DNA of 64,000 nt, from positions 124,001-188,000 of the forward strand of contig NZ_CAKLBP010000002.1 of assembly GCF_920984665.1 (NCBI RefSeq), read 5' to 3'. Below, in pieces: positions 17,096 through 25,338 of this stretch (the stretch's first letter is position 1; each line of letters starts with the position of its first letter). The notes beneath the pieces are model-generated. The model saw only the letters and a list, made by a program, of their open reading frames with translations. It ran no database searches and was not told where the DNA came from. Made by a program: the position numbers and the translations under genes. Origin of the DNA: Pedobacter sp. Leaf170 (GTDB taxonomy: Bacteria; Bacteroidota; Bacteroidia; Sphingobacteriales; Sphingobacteriaceae).

Positions 17096-18910
17096 ATGAA
17101 GAACAGGCTAGCCATCTTAAGTGCTATTTTTCTCTTATCAGCTTATTTATTAGCATTTAAAAACACTGCTAAAAGAAAACAGCAAAGCTGGATTAGAATA
17201 AATTTGTTGGGCTACACTACGGAGGCAATTAAGGTGGCCGTTTGGGCAAGTAAAGAAAATATCATACCATCATCTTTTGAAATTATTGAAAAATCAACCG
17301 GAAAAGTTGTTTACACATCTAAAAACATAAAGAGCTTTGGCGCTTATGGTCCGTTTAATAAAACTGCCAGATTAAATTTTTCGGATTTTAAAGCACAAGG
17401 AAGTTTTTTGATTCGTGTAAACAATATAACCTCGCCTGATTTGCTTATAAACAATGAGATTTACAAAGGCGCTGCCGATTTTTGTCTGCGCTATATGCGA
17501 CAGCAAAGGAGCGGCTTCAATCCATATTTAAAAGATAGCTGCCATACCCATGATGGTTTTGTGTTGTATGGTGCTAAAGCTGGTATAAAAGACAGCACCC
17601 ATTTTGATGCATCGGGTGGATGGCATGATGCCAGCGATTATCTGCAGTATTCTACTACTTCTGCAAACGCAACCTATCATTTGCTGATGGCCTATCGGGA
17701 TTATCCCGAAGTTTTTGGCGATAAGCAGCAAGCCAATGGTTTAGATGGAAAAAATAGTATAGCCGATGTTTTGGATGAAGCTAAATGGGGATTAGATTGG
17801 TTGCTCAAAATGCATCCAAAAAAGAATATAATGTTTAATCAGCTAGCGGATGACCGCGACCACCTCACTATGCGCATCCCTAAAGAAGATAACCAATACG
17901 GTAAGGGACTTGAAAGGCCTTTATATTTTATCTCAGGCGAAACACAACAACGCGGAAAATTCTTAAATAATACAACCGGCACCAGTTCTACCGCCGCAAA
18001 GTTTAGCAGTGCCTTTAATTTAGGGGCATCATTATTTAATAAAATCGATGTTGAGTATGCAAATCAGCTAAAAGCAAAAGCAGGTACCGCGATGCAATTT
18101 GCGATGAAAAAGCCAGGCGTTACGCAAACGGTTTCTGTTAAATCTCCATATATCTATGCTGAAGATAATTGGGTTGATGATATGGAGCTGGCATCTGCCG
18201 CGATGAATTTCAATCTATCGAAAAACGTGAAAAGAAACTTAAAAACCGCTTTAAATTACGCTGAAAAAGAAATGGTTACACCATGGATGGAAAAAGATAC
18301 TGCTGCTCACTATCAATATTACCCTTTTATCAATATCGGCCACTATGAACTTGCCCAACAACTAAATGGTGATGAAAAACAAAAAGTTGCAGATTATTAT
18401 AAAAATGGAATAAACGAAGTTTGGAAACGGGCTGAGCAAAATGCTTTCTATCGTGGCGTTCCGTTTATTTGGTGCAGCAATAATATAACCGTCTCTTTTG
18501 CAATTCAATGCGGCTGGTATGCAAATTTAACTGGCGATAAAAGATTTAGCGAGTTAGAACAAGCTAACTTTGATTGGCTGTTTGGCTGCAACCCATGGGG
18601 TACGAGCATGGTTTATGGTTTACCTACTTCGGGCGATACACCCGCCGATCCACATTCTGCTTTTACACATTTAAAAAATTATCCAATTGATGGTGGTTTG
18701 GTTGACGGGCCGGTTTACACCAATATTTATAAAAGTTTAATAGGTATTACGTTAGCCAAAGAAGATGAATATGCACAATTTCAAAGCGATTTGGCTGTTT
18801 ATCATGATGATTATGGCGATTACAGCACCAACGAACCAACAATGGATGGAACGGCATCTTTAATTTACTTACTTGCAGCAAAGGAGGCTGGAACTAAGCC
18901 AAAAAAGTAA
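17096..18910 (+). CDS. Glycoside hydrolase family 9 endoglucanase-like protein
   Basis: The start at 17096 gives a signal peptide (MKNRLAILSAIFLLSAYLLA); the frame open from 17036 adds a non-signal leader. The 604-residue protein has an N-terminal CelD-type Ig-like domain (WIRINLLGYTTEAIKVAVW, about 30-115) and a GH9 (alpha/alpha)6 catalytic domain. The catalytic Asp motif GGWHDASDY is near residue 175, and the region with the acid Glu, TNEPTMDGTASL, is near 578. It should cut beta-1,4-glucans in the periplasm or outside. The last sense codons AAA AAG lie in an A AAA AAG heptamer directly before TAA; the next frame (-1) encodes a polysaccharide deacetylase (see 18907-19635). Confidence 0.9.
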   Translation: MKNRLAILSAIFLLSAYLLAFKNTAKRKQQSWIRINLLGYTTEAIKVAVWASKENIIPSSFEIIEKSTGKVVYTSKNIKSFGAYGPFNKTARLNFSDFKAQGSFLIRVNNITSPDLLINNEIYKGAADFCLRYMRQQRSGFNPYLKDSCHTHDGFVLYGAKAGIKDSTHFDASGGWHDASDYLQYSTTSANATYHLLMAYRDYPEVFGDKQQANGLDGKNSIADVLDEAKWGLDWLLKMHPKKNIMFNQLADDRDHLTMRIPKEDNQYGKGLERPLYFISGETQQRGKFLNNTTGTSSTAAKFSSAFNLGASLFNKIDVEYANQLKAKAGTAMQFAMKKPGVTQTVSVKSPYIYAEDNWVDDMELASAAMNFNLSKNVKRNLKTALNYAEKEMVTPWMEKDTAAHYQYYPFINIGHYELAQQLNGDEKQKVADYYKNGINEVWKRAEQNAFYRGVPFIWCSNNITVSFAIQCGWYANLTGDKRFSELEQANFDWLFGCNPWGTSMVYGLPTSGDTPADPHSAFTHLKNYPIDGGLVDGPVYTNIYKSLIGITLAKEDEYAQFQSDLAVYHDDYGDYSTNEPTMDGTASLIYLLAAKEAGTKPKK

Positions 18911-18930
18911 AAGCCTCTGTTACAGGAGGC
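18881..18930 (+). promoter_or_regulatory. Candidate -1 programmed ribosomal frameshift cassette
   Basis: Three elements occur in dnaX-like order. An SD-like AAGGAGG is at 18881-18887. Thirteen bases later comes the slippery heptamer A AAA AAG (18901-18907) in the correct phase of the GH9 frame, followed at once by its stop TAA (18908-18910). After a 5-nt spacer a stem GCCTCTG (18913-18919) pairs with CAGGAGGC (18923-18930), one bulged G, 3-nt loop. A -1 slip would continue into the deacetylase frame. Function is inferred; Bacteroidota ribosomes use SD sequences weakly, so the upstream element may be inert. Confidence 0.5.
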
Positions 18931-19635
18931 GAAAGTAATTATCTGGGTGCAATTATTCGTGGCGACACCACCAAGAAAAAGATTGCTTTGGTTTTTACTG
19001 GTGATGAATTTGCAGATGGCGGGAAATCCATTTCCCAGACTTTGAAAAACAGACATGTTAAAGCATCTTTCTTTTTAACCGGAAATTTTTATCGCAACAA
19101 GCAGTTTAATGGAATTATAAAGGAACTGAAAAATAACGGACATTACCTTGGTGCACATTCTGACAAGCATTTATTGTATTGCGATTGGCAAAAAAGAGAT
19201 AGTTTATTGGTCGCAAAACATCAGTTTGATGAAGACCTGTTTAACAATTATAAGGAAATGCAACATTTTGGTATAAGTAAAATGGATGCCAAATATTTTC
19301 TGCCACCTTATGAGTGGTATAACCAAAGCATTGCCGATTGGACGGGTGAACACCAACTACAGTTAATTAACTTCAGTTCTGGCACTCGTTCAAATGCAGA
19401 TTATACTTATCCCGAGTTGGGAAAGGCTTATCGCGGAAGCGAAGAAATATTTAAATCGATTAACACATATAATGAAACAAATCCAAATGGGTTAAATGGA
19501 TTTATCTTACTCCTGCACATTGGTACAGACCCACGAAGAAAGGATAAGTTTTACTATAGGTTGGATGAGTTAATAACTTATTTACAACAATATGGCTACG
19601 ATTTGGTTAGAATAGATAAATTATTAAACCATTAA
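18907..19635 (+). CDS. Polysaccharide deacetylase (NodB/CE4-like), -1 frame extension of the GH9 gene
   Basis: This frame is open from just after TAA at 18895-18897 and has no ATG; the first possible start (TTG at 18988) would cut off the first strand of the fold (KKKIALVFTGDEF). The coding content begins right at the GH9 stop, so the 242 residues read from 18907 look like the second half of a fused protein (846 residues in total). NodB-like signs are FTGDEFADGG in place of TFDDG, VKASFFLTGNF, GAHSDKHLLY as the metal-binding HSxxH region, and FILLLHIGTDPRRKDKFY near the end. It may remove acetyl groups from a polysaccharide that GH9 degrades. It could instead be a frameshifted or wrongly sequenced gene. 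Confidence 0.75.
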   Translation, partial: VKASVTGGESNYLGAIIRGDTTKKKIALVFTGDEFADGGKSISQTLKNRHVKASFFLTGNFYRNKQFNGIIKELKNNGHYLGAHSDKHLLYCDWQKRDSLLVAKHQFDEDLFNNYKEMQHFGISKMDAKYFLPPYEWYNQSIADWTGEHQLQLINFSSGTRSNADYTYPELGKAYRGSEEIFKSINTYNETNPNGLNGFILLLHIGTDPRRKDKFYYRLDELITYLQQYGYDLVRIDKLLNH

Positions 19636-19669
19636 ACGAGTAACGCAAAGTATATTTTAAAATAAATAT

Positions 19670-19677
19670 TAACTTTG
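19670..19677 (+). promoter_or_regulatory. Putative -7 box (TAnnTTTG) of the small membrane protein gene
   Basis: TAACTTTG matches the Bacteroidota -7 consensus TAnnTTTG and lies 17 bp before the ATG at 19695. No clear -33 TTTG is visible at the usual distance, so the call is tentative. Confidence 0.45.
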
Positions 19678-19694
19678 CCTCAAATATTAAAAAA

Positions 19695-19880
19695 ATGAGT
19701 GTACAAGAAAACAGCAGCAATAATTTTAACTGGCTTTATTACGCATTAGGTTTATTCTTCGGTATTTTAACAGGAGCTATAATAACTCAGAATTATATTT
19801 TTGCTCTTTTAGGTGGCGTACTTGGATTATTAAGCGCAGGCTTATTTCTAAACGCACTTGTTAAAGGCAGAAAATACTAA
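19695..19880 (+). CDS. Small two-helix membrane protein
   Basis: A 61-residue protein with two predicted membrane helices (WLYYALGLFFGILTGAII and FALLGGVLGLLSAGLFLNAL) and a short basic tail KGRKY. The N-terminus is Ser/Asn-rich and probably cytoplasmic. I do not recognise a family. A TAnnTTTG box directly upstream supports expression, and the DUF2911 gene follows 58 bp later. Confidence 0.65.
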   Translation: MSVQENSSNNFNWLYYALGLFFGILTGAIITQNYIFALLGGVLGLLSAGLFLNALVKGRKY

Positions 19881-19938
19881 ATCGATATTTAATTCGATTA
19901 ACCTTCTGTTATCTATTAAATTTCAAAAAACTCAGCAC

Positions 19939-20508
19939 ATGAAGAATACTTTCATTGTTGCTTTAGCTTTATTTTGTTTTTCAGCAAAAGCTCAGGATGC
20001 ATCAAATGCAGATGTAAAATTTCCTGCTGTAGATCCAAGTCCGGCAGATGTTGTTTACTATCCGCTTAATGCTGCTAAAGTTAAAGCTGATGATGCTACA
20101 TTGCCCGTTGTTAAGGTTATTTATTCTCGTCCGCAGAAGAAAGGGCGTGAAATATTTGGCGTTTTAGAACAGTATGGAAAAGTTTGGCGTTTTGGCGCGA
20201 ATGAGAGTACAGAAATTCGTTTCTTTAAAAAAGTTACTATTGGCGGCAAGAAAATTAAAGCGGGTACTTATAGTTTATTTGCAATACCCAATAAAGATAA
20301 CTGGACAATTATCGTAAACAAACAAACCGACAAATGGGGCGCTTTTAGTTACGACGAAACAAAAGATGTGGTGCGGGTTAATGTATTGGCGAAAACTTTA
20401 AGTAAGCCTGTTGAATACTTTTCCGTAACCTTTAATGCAAAAGATAGTGGCGCAAATTTAATTGCCGCATGGGATAAAACACAAATTGAATTACCAATTG
20501 GCTTTTAA
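19939..20508 (+). CDS. DUF2911 secreted protein
   Basis: The start at 19939 gives a signal peptide MKNTFIVALALFCFSAKAQ; the in-frame leader back to 19858 overlaps the previous gene and is not needed. The 189-residue protein shows the DUF2911 pattern: VKVIYSRPQKKGREIFG, YGKVWRFGANESTEIRF, IKAGTYSLFAIP and a closing WDKTQIELPI. This periplasmic family is widespread in Bacteroidota and has no assigned activity. A strong terminator follows. Confidence 0.88.
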   Translation: MKNTFIVALALFCFSAKAQDASNADVKFPAVDPSPADVVYYPLNAAKVKADDATLPVVKVIYSRPQKKGREIFGVLEQYGKVWRFGANESTEIRFFKKVTIGGKKIKAGTYSLFAIPNKDNWTIIVNKQTDKWGAFSYDETKDVVRVNVLAKTLSKPVEYFSVTFNAKDSGANLIAAWDKTQIELPIGF

Positions 20509-20529
20509 GCAAAATCTATAAAATTTTTA

Positions 20530-20560
20530 AAAGGCTTCAGAACATCTGAAGCCTTTTTTA
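20530..20560 (+). terminator. Intrinsic terminator after the DUF2911 gene
   Basis: AAAGGCTTCAG (from 20530) pairs with CTGAAGCCTTT with a 5-nt loop and ends in a T run. It lies about 22 bp after the stop. Confidence 0.85.
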
Positions 20561-20593
20561 TTGTGAAATTTTTTAAAAAATGCCTGTAAAAAT

Positions 20594-20628
20594 AAAAAGC
20601 AAACCCCAATCCTGGAAGCTTGCTTTTT
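20594..20628 (-). terminator. Terminator-like hairpin between the convergent DUF2911 and AraC genes
   Basis: AAAAAGCAA (20594-20602) pairs with TTGCTTTTT (20620-20628). On the minus strand it lies downstream of the AraC-type gene and ends in T-rich sequence. Confidence 0.55.
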
Positions 20629-20741
20629 TTCTATCATTATTAACCTATCAGGTAAAACTTCTACAAAGTTTATCTGAAAGTATCGGCAAAAATAGTGCTC
20701 TAAATATTTAAAAAATATGTAGAAAACACTTTTTTATATTT

Positions 20742-21602
20742 TTAATTCAATCTACTTTTCTTGTATTTTGAAGGTGTTATGTTAAAATGGTTTTTAAACA
20801 ATCTGATAAACGAACTTGGACATTCAAAACCAATTAAACCAACAATTTCATTTAAAGAATAATGGGTATACTGCAATAAATCTTTAGCCCTTTGCAACCT
20901 AATCTGCAATAAATACTGGTGTGGCGTAATTTCGTAAGCTTCTTTAAATGTTTTTAAAAAATGATTTATAGACAGGCAGCAATGCTCTGCAATTTCTTCA
21001 ACCGTTAAACTTTTATTAAAGTTGCTGTTCATAAAAGCTTTTGCCACAGTTAGCTTTTTTAAAACATCTTCTTTAGTTTTTTCCCTAACAAAATTTAGCT
21101 TGTTTATCCGCTGGTTTATTTCCTCATCGTAAATTTTATAATAATTTAAAAGCGTTTCTTCCATGTATGCATTTATCAATAACTCATCATTTAAGCCTTC
21201 ATCAAGATAGTTTTTTAACAGATTAACCTGTTCTTTAATACCATCAGAAAATGGATAAATTGATTCGTAAAAAGTATGCGGATCAAAAGCCTTACCTATT
21301 TCATTTTGTTTATTTCTATTTAGGGATGCATAAAAATCGCTGATAAAACGCTCTGTAAACGATAATGAAAATGTTCTTACCGGTGTTGGAGATTCTATTT
21401 TACTGCTAAACTTTGTGCCAATATTAAGCACAGCAAAACTATCAGGATATATATTTAAATTTCGATTTTGCATGCCGCAATTTTCCCTTCCACCAAATAC
21501 AAATTTTATGGTGTAAAACATGCCTTTGTCCTGGTAAGTAGCATCGCAAGAGGTTTCGCTTACGATTGTATTTCCATTACTTAATACCTTGGCATATCTC
21601 AT
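20742..21602 (-). CDS. AraC-family transcriptional regulator
   Basis: A 286-residue DNA-binding protein. The C-terminal ~100 residues hold the two AraC helix-turn-helix units (VEEIAEHCCLSINHFLKTFK and LNEIVGLIGFECPSSFIRLF, ending NITPSKYKK). The N-terminal part (about 1-150) is a sensor or dimerisation domain with cupin-like strands and includes DSFAVLNIGTKF. Ligand and targets unknown. It is monocistronic and convergent with the DUF2911 gene. Confidence 0.9.
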   Translation of the reverse strand: MRYAKVLSNGNTIVSETSCDATYQDKGMFYTIKFVFGGRENCGMQNRNLNIYPDSFAVLNIGTKFSSKIESPTPVRTFSLSFTERFISDFYASLNRNKQNEIGKAFDPHTFYESIYPFSDGIKEQVNLLKNYLDEGLNDELLINAYMEETLLNYYKIYDEEINQRINKLNFVREKTKEDVLKKLTVAKAFMNSNFNKSLTVEEIAEHCCLSINHFLKTFKEAYEITPHQYLLQIRLQRAKDLLQYTHYSLNEIVGLIGFECPSSFIRLFKNHFNITPSKYKKSRLN

Positions 21603-21715
21603 CTATTCAATTAGAAAGGTGGTTGCAAAATCTGATTTAGGGTTTGTAAAAATAGCAGTAAACGAAATTCTATATACCACCCCAAAAGGGGGATTTATGA
21701 AGATGATTTTTGAAA

Positions 21716-22354
21716 TTAGATAAATCGCTTTTCTTTGGCAGCCTTTATTGCTTCTGATTTTGAATTAACATCAAGTTTAATGTAGATGTTTTTTACGTGG
21801 CTCCTAACCGTTTCCTGATCTATAAAAAGTTCTTTGGCAACTTGTGGTTTGGTTTGTCCGTTTGCAATACGCTCTAAAACCTCAGTTTCTCTTTTAGTTA
21901 ATGGCGAATTCAGGTTTTTTTGGAAAGAATGCATCACAATTCTGGCAACATTTGTACTCATTGCGCCACCACCGGTACTAACCTCTCTAATTGCATCTAT
22001 AATTTTTGATGAACTTGAGTTTTTTGTAAGATAGCCACTTGCACCTAATGTAAGCGCTTCAAAAACCTGTTCTGGTGAATCAAAAACGGTTAATATAATA
22101 ATGTTTGTTTTTGGTAGAGATTTCTTAATAAATGGAAGGGCTTCAATTCCAGTGGTACCGGGAATTTGTAAATCGAGCAAAATTAAATCAGGTTTATCAT
22201 CTGATAAATGCTTTTTAGCGATATCGTATGAAGAATATGAATTTACAATTAGGAAATCCTGCTCATCTTGCAAAATAGATTCGTAACCCATTCTAAGAAT
22301 TTCATCATCATCGATTAAAATAATTCTTAGCTTATTGCTCATTTTCGTGCTCAT
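21716..22354 (-). CDS. NarL/LuxR-type response regulator
   Basis: A 212-residue two-component regulator. The receiver (about 8-125) has acidic DDDE, phosphorylation site Asp in LILLDLQIPG and Lys in YLTKNSS. The LuxR-type helix-turn-helix (about 145-205) has LTKRETEVLERIANGQTKP and VRSHVKNIYIKLDVNSKSEA. It lies 19 bp after the propeller-type histidine kinase gene and is surely its partner. Translation may start at ATG 22354 or at MSNKLRI four codons later. Confidence 0.93.
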   Translation of the reverse strand: MSTKMSNKLRIILIDDDEILRMGYESILQDEQDFLIVNSYSSYDIAKKHLSDDKPDLILLDLQIPGTTGIEALPFIKKSLPKTNIIILTVFDSPEQVFEALTLGASGYLTKNSSSSKIIDAIREVSTGGGAMSTNVARIVMHSFQKNLNSPLTKRETEVLERIANGQTKPQVAKELFIDQETVRSHVKNIYIKLDVNSKSEAIKAAKEKRFI

Positions 22355-22373
22355 TAAAGGTTAGACGCTAATT

Positions 22374-25283
22374 TCAACAATTTGTGACACATACTTGCGT
22401 ACAAATCGAAATTTCTGTTCCCTTACCTATTTCAGAATTAATTTTAAATGTTGAGTTTATGCGTTTACTTCTGGTTTTTATGTTATTTAAACCTCTGCCA
22501 CTTTTAACTTTTTGTAAGTTAAATCCTATTCCATCATCGTAAGTTAAAATTTCAATATAGCCTGATGTGTTCTCAAAAATGGTTACTACAACATGCTGTG
22601 CATGAGCATGTTTTAAAATGTTATTAAACATCTCTTTAAAAATAAGGGTCAGGTTTCTATTAAATTCCATAGAAATACGAATCTTACTAAAAGCTGCAGT
22701 TACGCCATCTACTTTAAAACTTACGCCTGTATTCTGAAATAAATCAATACCAAAATTTTTGATGTGGTCTAAAACGGCAAGCAGATTATCGCTTTTAGGA
22801 TCTAAGGCCCACAAAATATCTTTTGTACCAGTATATAAAAGTCCGGCATTTTCTCGTATTAAACGGATAAGTTCTTTTTGTTCGGCTGCGTCTTCAGCCA
22901 CTTTTTTATCTAAAATTTCTGATAAAACATTAATTCTGGTTAATTTATTTCCAATATCATCATGAAAATCTTCGGCTGTTTGCTTTCTTATTTTTAGTTG
23001 TTCCTCGATTTTTATTTCCTCTAATTCTATTTTCTTCCTTTCTCTGGCTTTAAAAATCATGAAAAATATCAACCAGATTAAAAAAATAAGCAGAATAAAA
23101 GCAAAAACTTTAAAAAGAATTGTATCATAAAATGGAGGAACGATTGTAAAACTGAAAGTTTCTATGTTCGAGGCTTTACCATCTGCAATCGCATAAACTT
23201 GAAACGTGTATGTTCCTGGTTTTATAGATGAATACTCGATTTCGTTGCTGTTTATCGGCGCACTAAAGTCTTCATCCACACCAATCATTTTATAGCGATA
23301 CTTTATGTTATCGGGATTGGATAAATAAATGGCTTTGAAATTAATAGAAATGTGGTTCTGGTTATAATTTAGTTCATTTAAGGTTTCAGCCGAGTGTTTT
23401 GGGATTACTGAAACATCTTTTTTCTTATCGCTTTTATGATAAATTTTTATGAAATCGATGTAAGCAAATGGTCCGACTTTCTTTTCAGAATTACGAAGTG
23501 TTTTACACCGAACAAGACCATTTACGGTACCAATAACCATACTGTTTTTGTAGTTTAATATTACCGATTGGTTGCATTCGATAATTAGCGGACTATTCTC
23601 TAAGATCTCATAATTATTATTTTTTTTATTAAGATTAAGCGTGTTGATGCCACGCCCCGTACCTATCCATAAATAATTATTACTATCGGCGGCCATACTG
23701 TAAATGTCATTGGAATTTAATCCGCTGTTAACAGTATACTTTTTGATTTTTTTGGTTTTTAGGTTCCAGGCCAACATCCCATCGCCAAGGGTTCCAAATA
23801 AAATATTGCCTTTATGTTTGGTGATGCTTAAAATGTAAATACCATTTAACTCCTTTATCCTGAAGGATTTATCTAACTTTTTGTTTTTAATAAGCTGTAT
23901 TCCTGCAGACGTTCCTAACAAAATGCTATCTGAATTTAACTGATAAATACAGGAACTATTTCCTTCAAAGCCGCTAATTTTTTGGGTTTTACCATCTTTG
24001 ATATAAAGGGTTTCCATTAAATTATTAAACCAGTAGCCACCCTCCTTATCCTGCAACATTGAGTTGAAATCAGAATTAGCCGCATTTACTTCCTTCGTAA
24101 ACTTATTTCCATTATACTTCCATATTCCTTTATCCGCTACGGAAATCCAAACGTTTTTAGCTTTATCAGTATAAGTAAAAAGTATATTTTTATCTCTAAA
24201 TTCTGGATTAGCAACACGCTCTATTGTTGTCCCATTATATTTCAGCAAGCCTTTATTTGTACTGCCAATCCACAAATTATCACTTTTATCAGCTGCAACG
24301 CCACTAATTGGAAAATTTAAGCTTTGGCCTTTAAAGGCTAAATATCTGATATAGGCATCTCCTTCATACTTGTACAATCCATCACTAAAACAAGAGACCC
24401 AGATGTTACCTTCCTTATCTTTAAAAATATCGTACACCCGGTTATCACTTAATCCATTAGTATCGTTAAAGTGAATGTCGGGTCTATTTTTATTTAACAG
24501 GTATACGCCTTTATCTGTGCCAACCCAGAGGCCGCCTTTTGTGTCTTGTGCTATGGTGTAATAATTGGATTGATTTTCGTTGTAGAATACCCGATTTATT
24601 GCTCCCTTTTCTAAAGAATAAACACCCAATTTATTCGATAGTACAAATAATTTATTCGGGTTTTTATCATCAAACAAAATTTTTGAAACATAAGTAGATG
24701 CAATTTCTGCCGGGAAGGCTTTAAACAATTTCCAGGTTTTAGTATCTCTTTTGAAGATGCCTTTTTCCCAGATAAACGCGTATAAATCGCCGCTGACGTT
24801 AACCGATAGGCAGGTAATTTTCTCATCCTTAATTTCTGAGAAAACAGGTTTGCCTGCGTCGATATGGAAAAGTTTGCGGTTGCTTAAGCCCCAGATTTTG
24901 CCTTGCTTATCTTTTTTAAGCTGTGATATAAAGCTGTTTGGTAAAACAGTTTCTATTTTTCCTTTTGAAATAATATTCAAACCAAGCTCGGTGCCAATGT
25001 AAACCTGCTCGTTGTCATCTTCAACAATGCTGGTTATGGAGTTAGAAATTAAACCATCAGCTTTGCTGTATGAAGTAAAAAATTTCCCGTCAAAGTTGCT
25101 TACGCCTCCAAAAGTACCAAGCCAAAGCGTTCTGTTTTTAGCTTGATAAATTACACTAACCTGCGATTGAGGTAAGCCTTCTTTTAAACCATATCGTGTA
25201 AAATTATAGCTCTGCGCTAAAAGCTTACTGCTGATAAACAGAAAGATAACTATAAATTTGACTATAAGGCTTTTACTTTGCAT
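22374..25283 (-). CDS. Two-component sensor kinase with periplasmic beta-propeller (Reg_prop) and Y_Y_Y domain
   Basis: The 969-residue kinase has a signal peptide (residues 1-23) and then propeller repeats up to about residue 620 with the recurring W-[IV]-G-T units (LWLGTFGGVSNF, LWVGTDKGVY, LWIGSTNKGLL, LWIGTGRGINTL). A Y_Y_Y domain (about 640-720), a membrane helix near 730-750, a HisKA_3 domain with phospho-His in AEDFHDDIGNKL (about 772) and an HATPase (FNNILKHAHA, YDDGIGFN, GRGLNNIKTR) complete it. Unlike hybrid two-component proteins of polysaccharide loci it carries no receiver or output domain; the response regulator is the next gene. The signal is unknown, perhaps a glycan or lipid product handled by the neighbouring enzymes. 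Confidence 0.93.
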   Translation of the reverse strand: MQSKSLIVKFIVIFLFISSKLLAQSYNFTRYGLKEGLPQSQVSVIYQAKNRTLWLGTFGGVSNFDGKFFTSYSKADGLISNSITSIVEDDNEQVYIGTELGLNIISKGKIETVLPNSFISQLKKDKQGKIWGLSNRKLFHIDAGKPVFSEIKDEKITCLSVNVSGDLYAFIWEKGIFKRDTKTWKLFKAFPAEIASTYVSKILFDDKNPNKLFVLSNKLGVYSLEKGAINRVFYNENQSNYYTIAQDTKGGLWVGTDKGVYLLNKNRPDIHFNDTNGLSDNRVYDIFKDKEGNIWVSCFSDGLYKYEGDAYIRYLAFKGQSLNFPISGVAADKSDNLWIGSTNKGLLKYNGTTIERVANPEFRDKNILFTYTDKAKNVWISVADKGIWKYNGNKFTKEVNAANSDFNSMLQDKEGGYWFNNLMETLYIKDGKTQKISGFEGNSSCIYQLNSDSILLGTSAGIQLIKNKKLDKSFRIKELNGIYILSITKHKGNILFGTLGDGMLAWNLKTKKIKKYTVNSGLNSNDIYSMAADSNNYLWIGTGRGINTLNLNKKNNNYEILENSPLIIECNQSVILNYKNSMVIGTVNGLVRCKTLRNSEKKVGPFAYIDFIKIYHKSDKKKDVSVIPKHSAETLNELNYNQNHISINFKAIYLSNPDNIKYRYKMIGVDEDFSAPINSNEIEYSSIKPGTYTFQVYAIADGKASNIETFSFTIVPPFYDTILFKVFAFILLIFLIWLIFFMIFKARERKKIELEEIKIEEQLKIRKQTAEDFHDDIGNKLTRINVLSEILDKKVAEDAAEQKELIRLIRENAGLLYTGTKDILWALDPKSDNLLAVLDHIKNFGIDLFQNTGVSFKVDGVTAAFSKIRISMEFNRNLTLIFKEMFNNILKHAHAQHVVVTIFENTSGYIEILTYDDGIGFNLQKVKSGRGLNNIKTRSKRINSTFKINSEIGKGTEISICTQVCVTNC

Positions 25284-25338
25284 CGCATTGCAAAATAAGA
25301 GAATTTATCTTAATATTTATTGCAGCCCAAAAGGGCTT

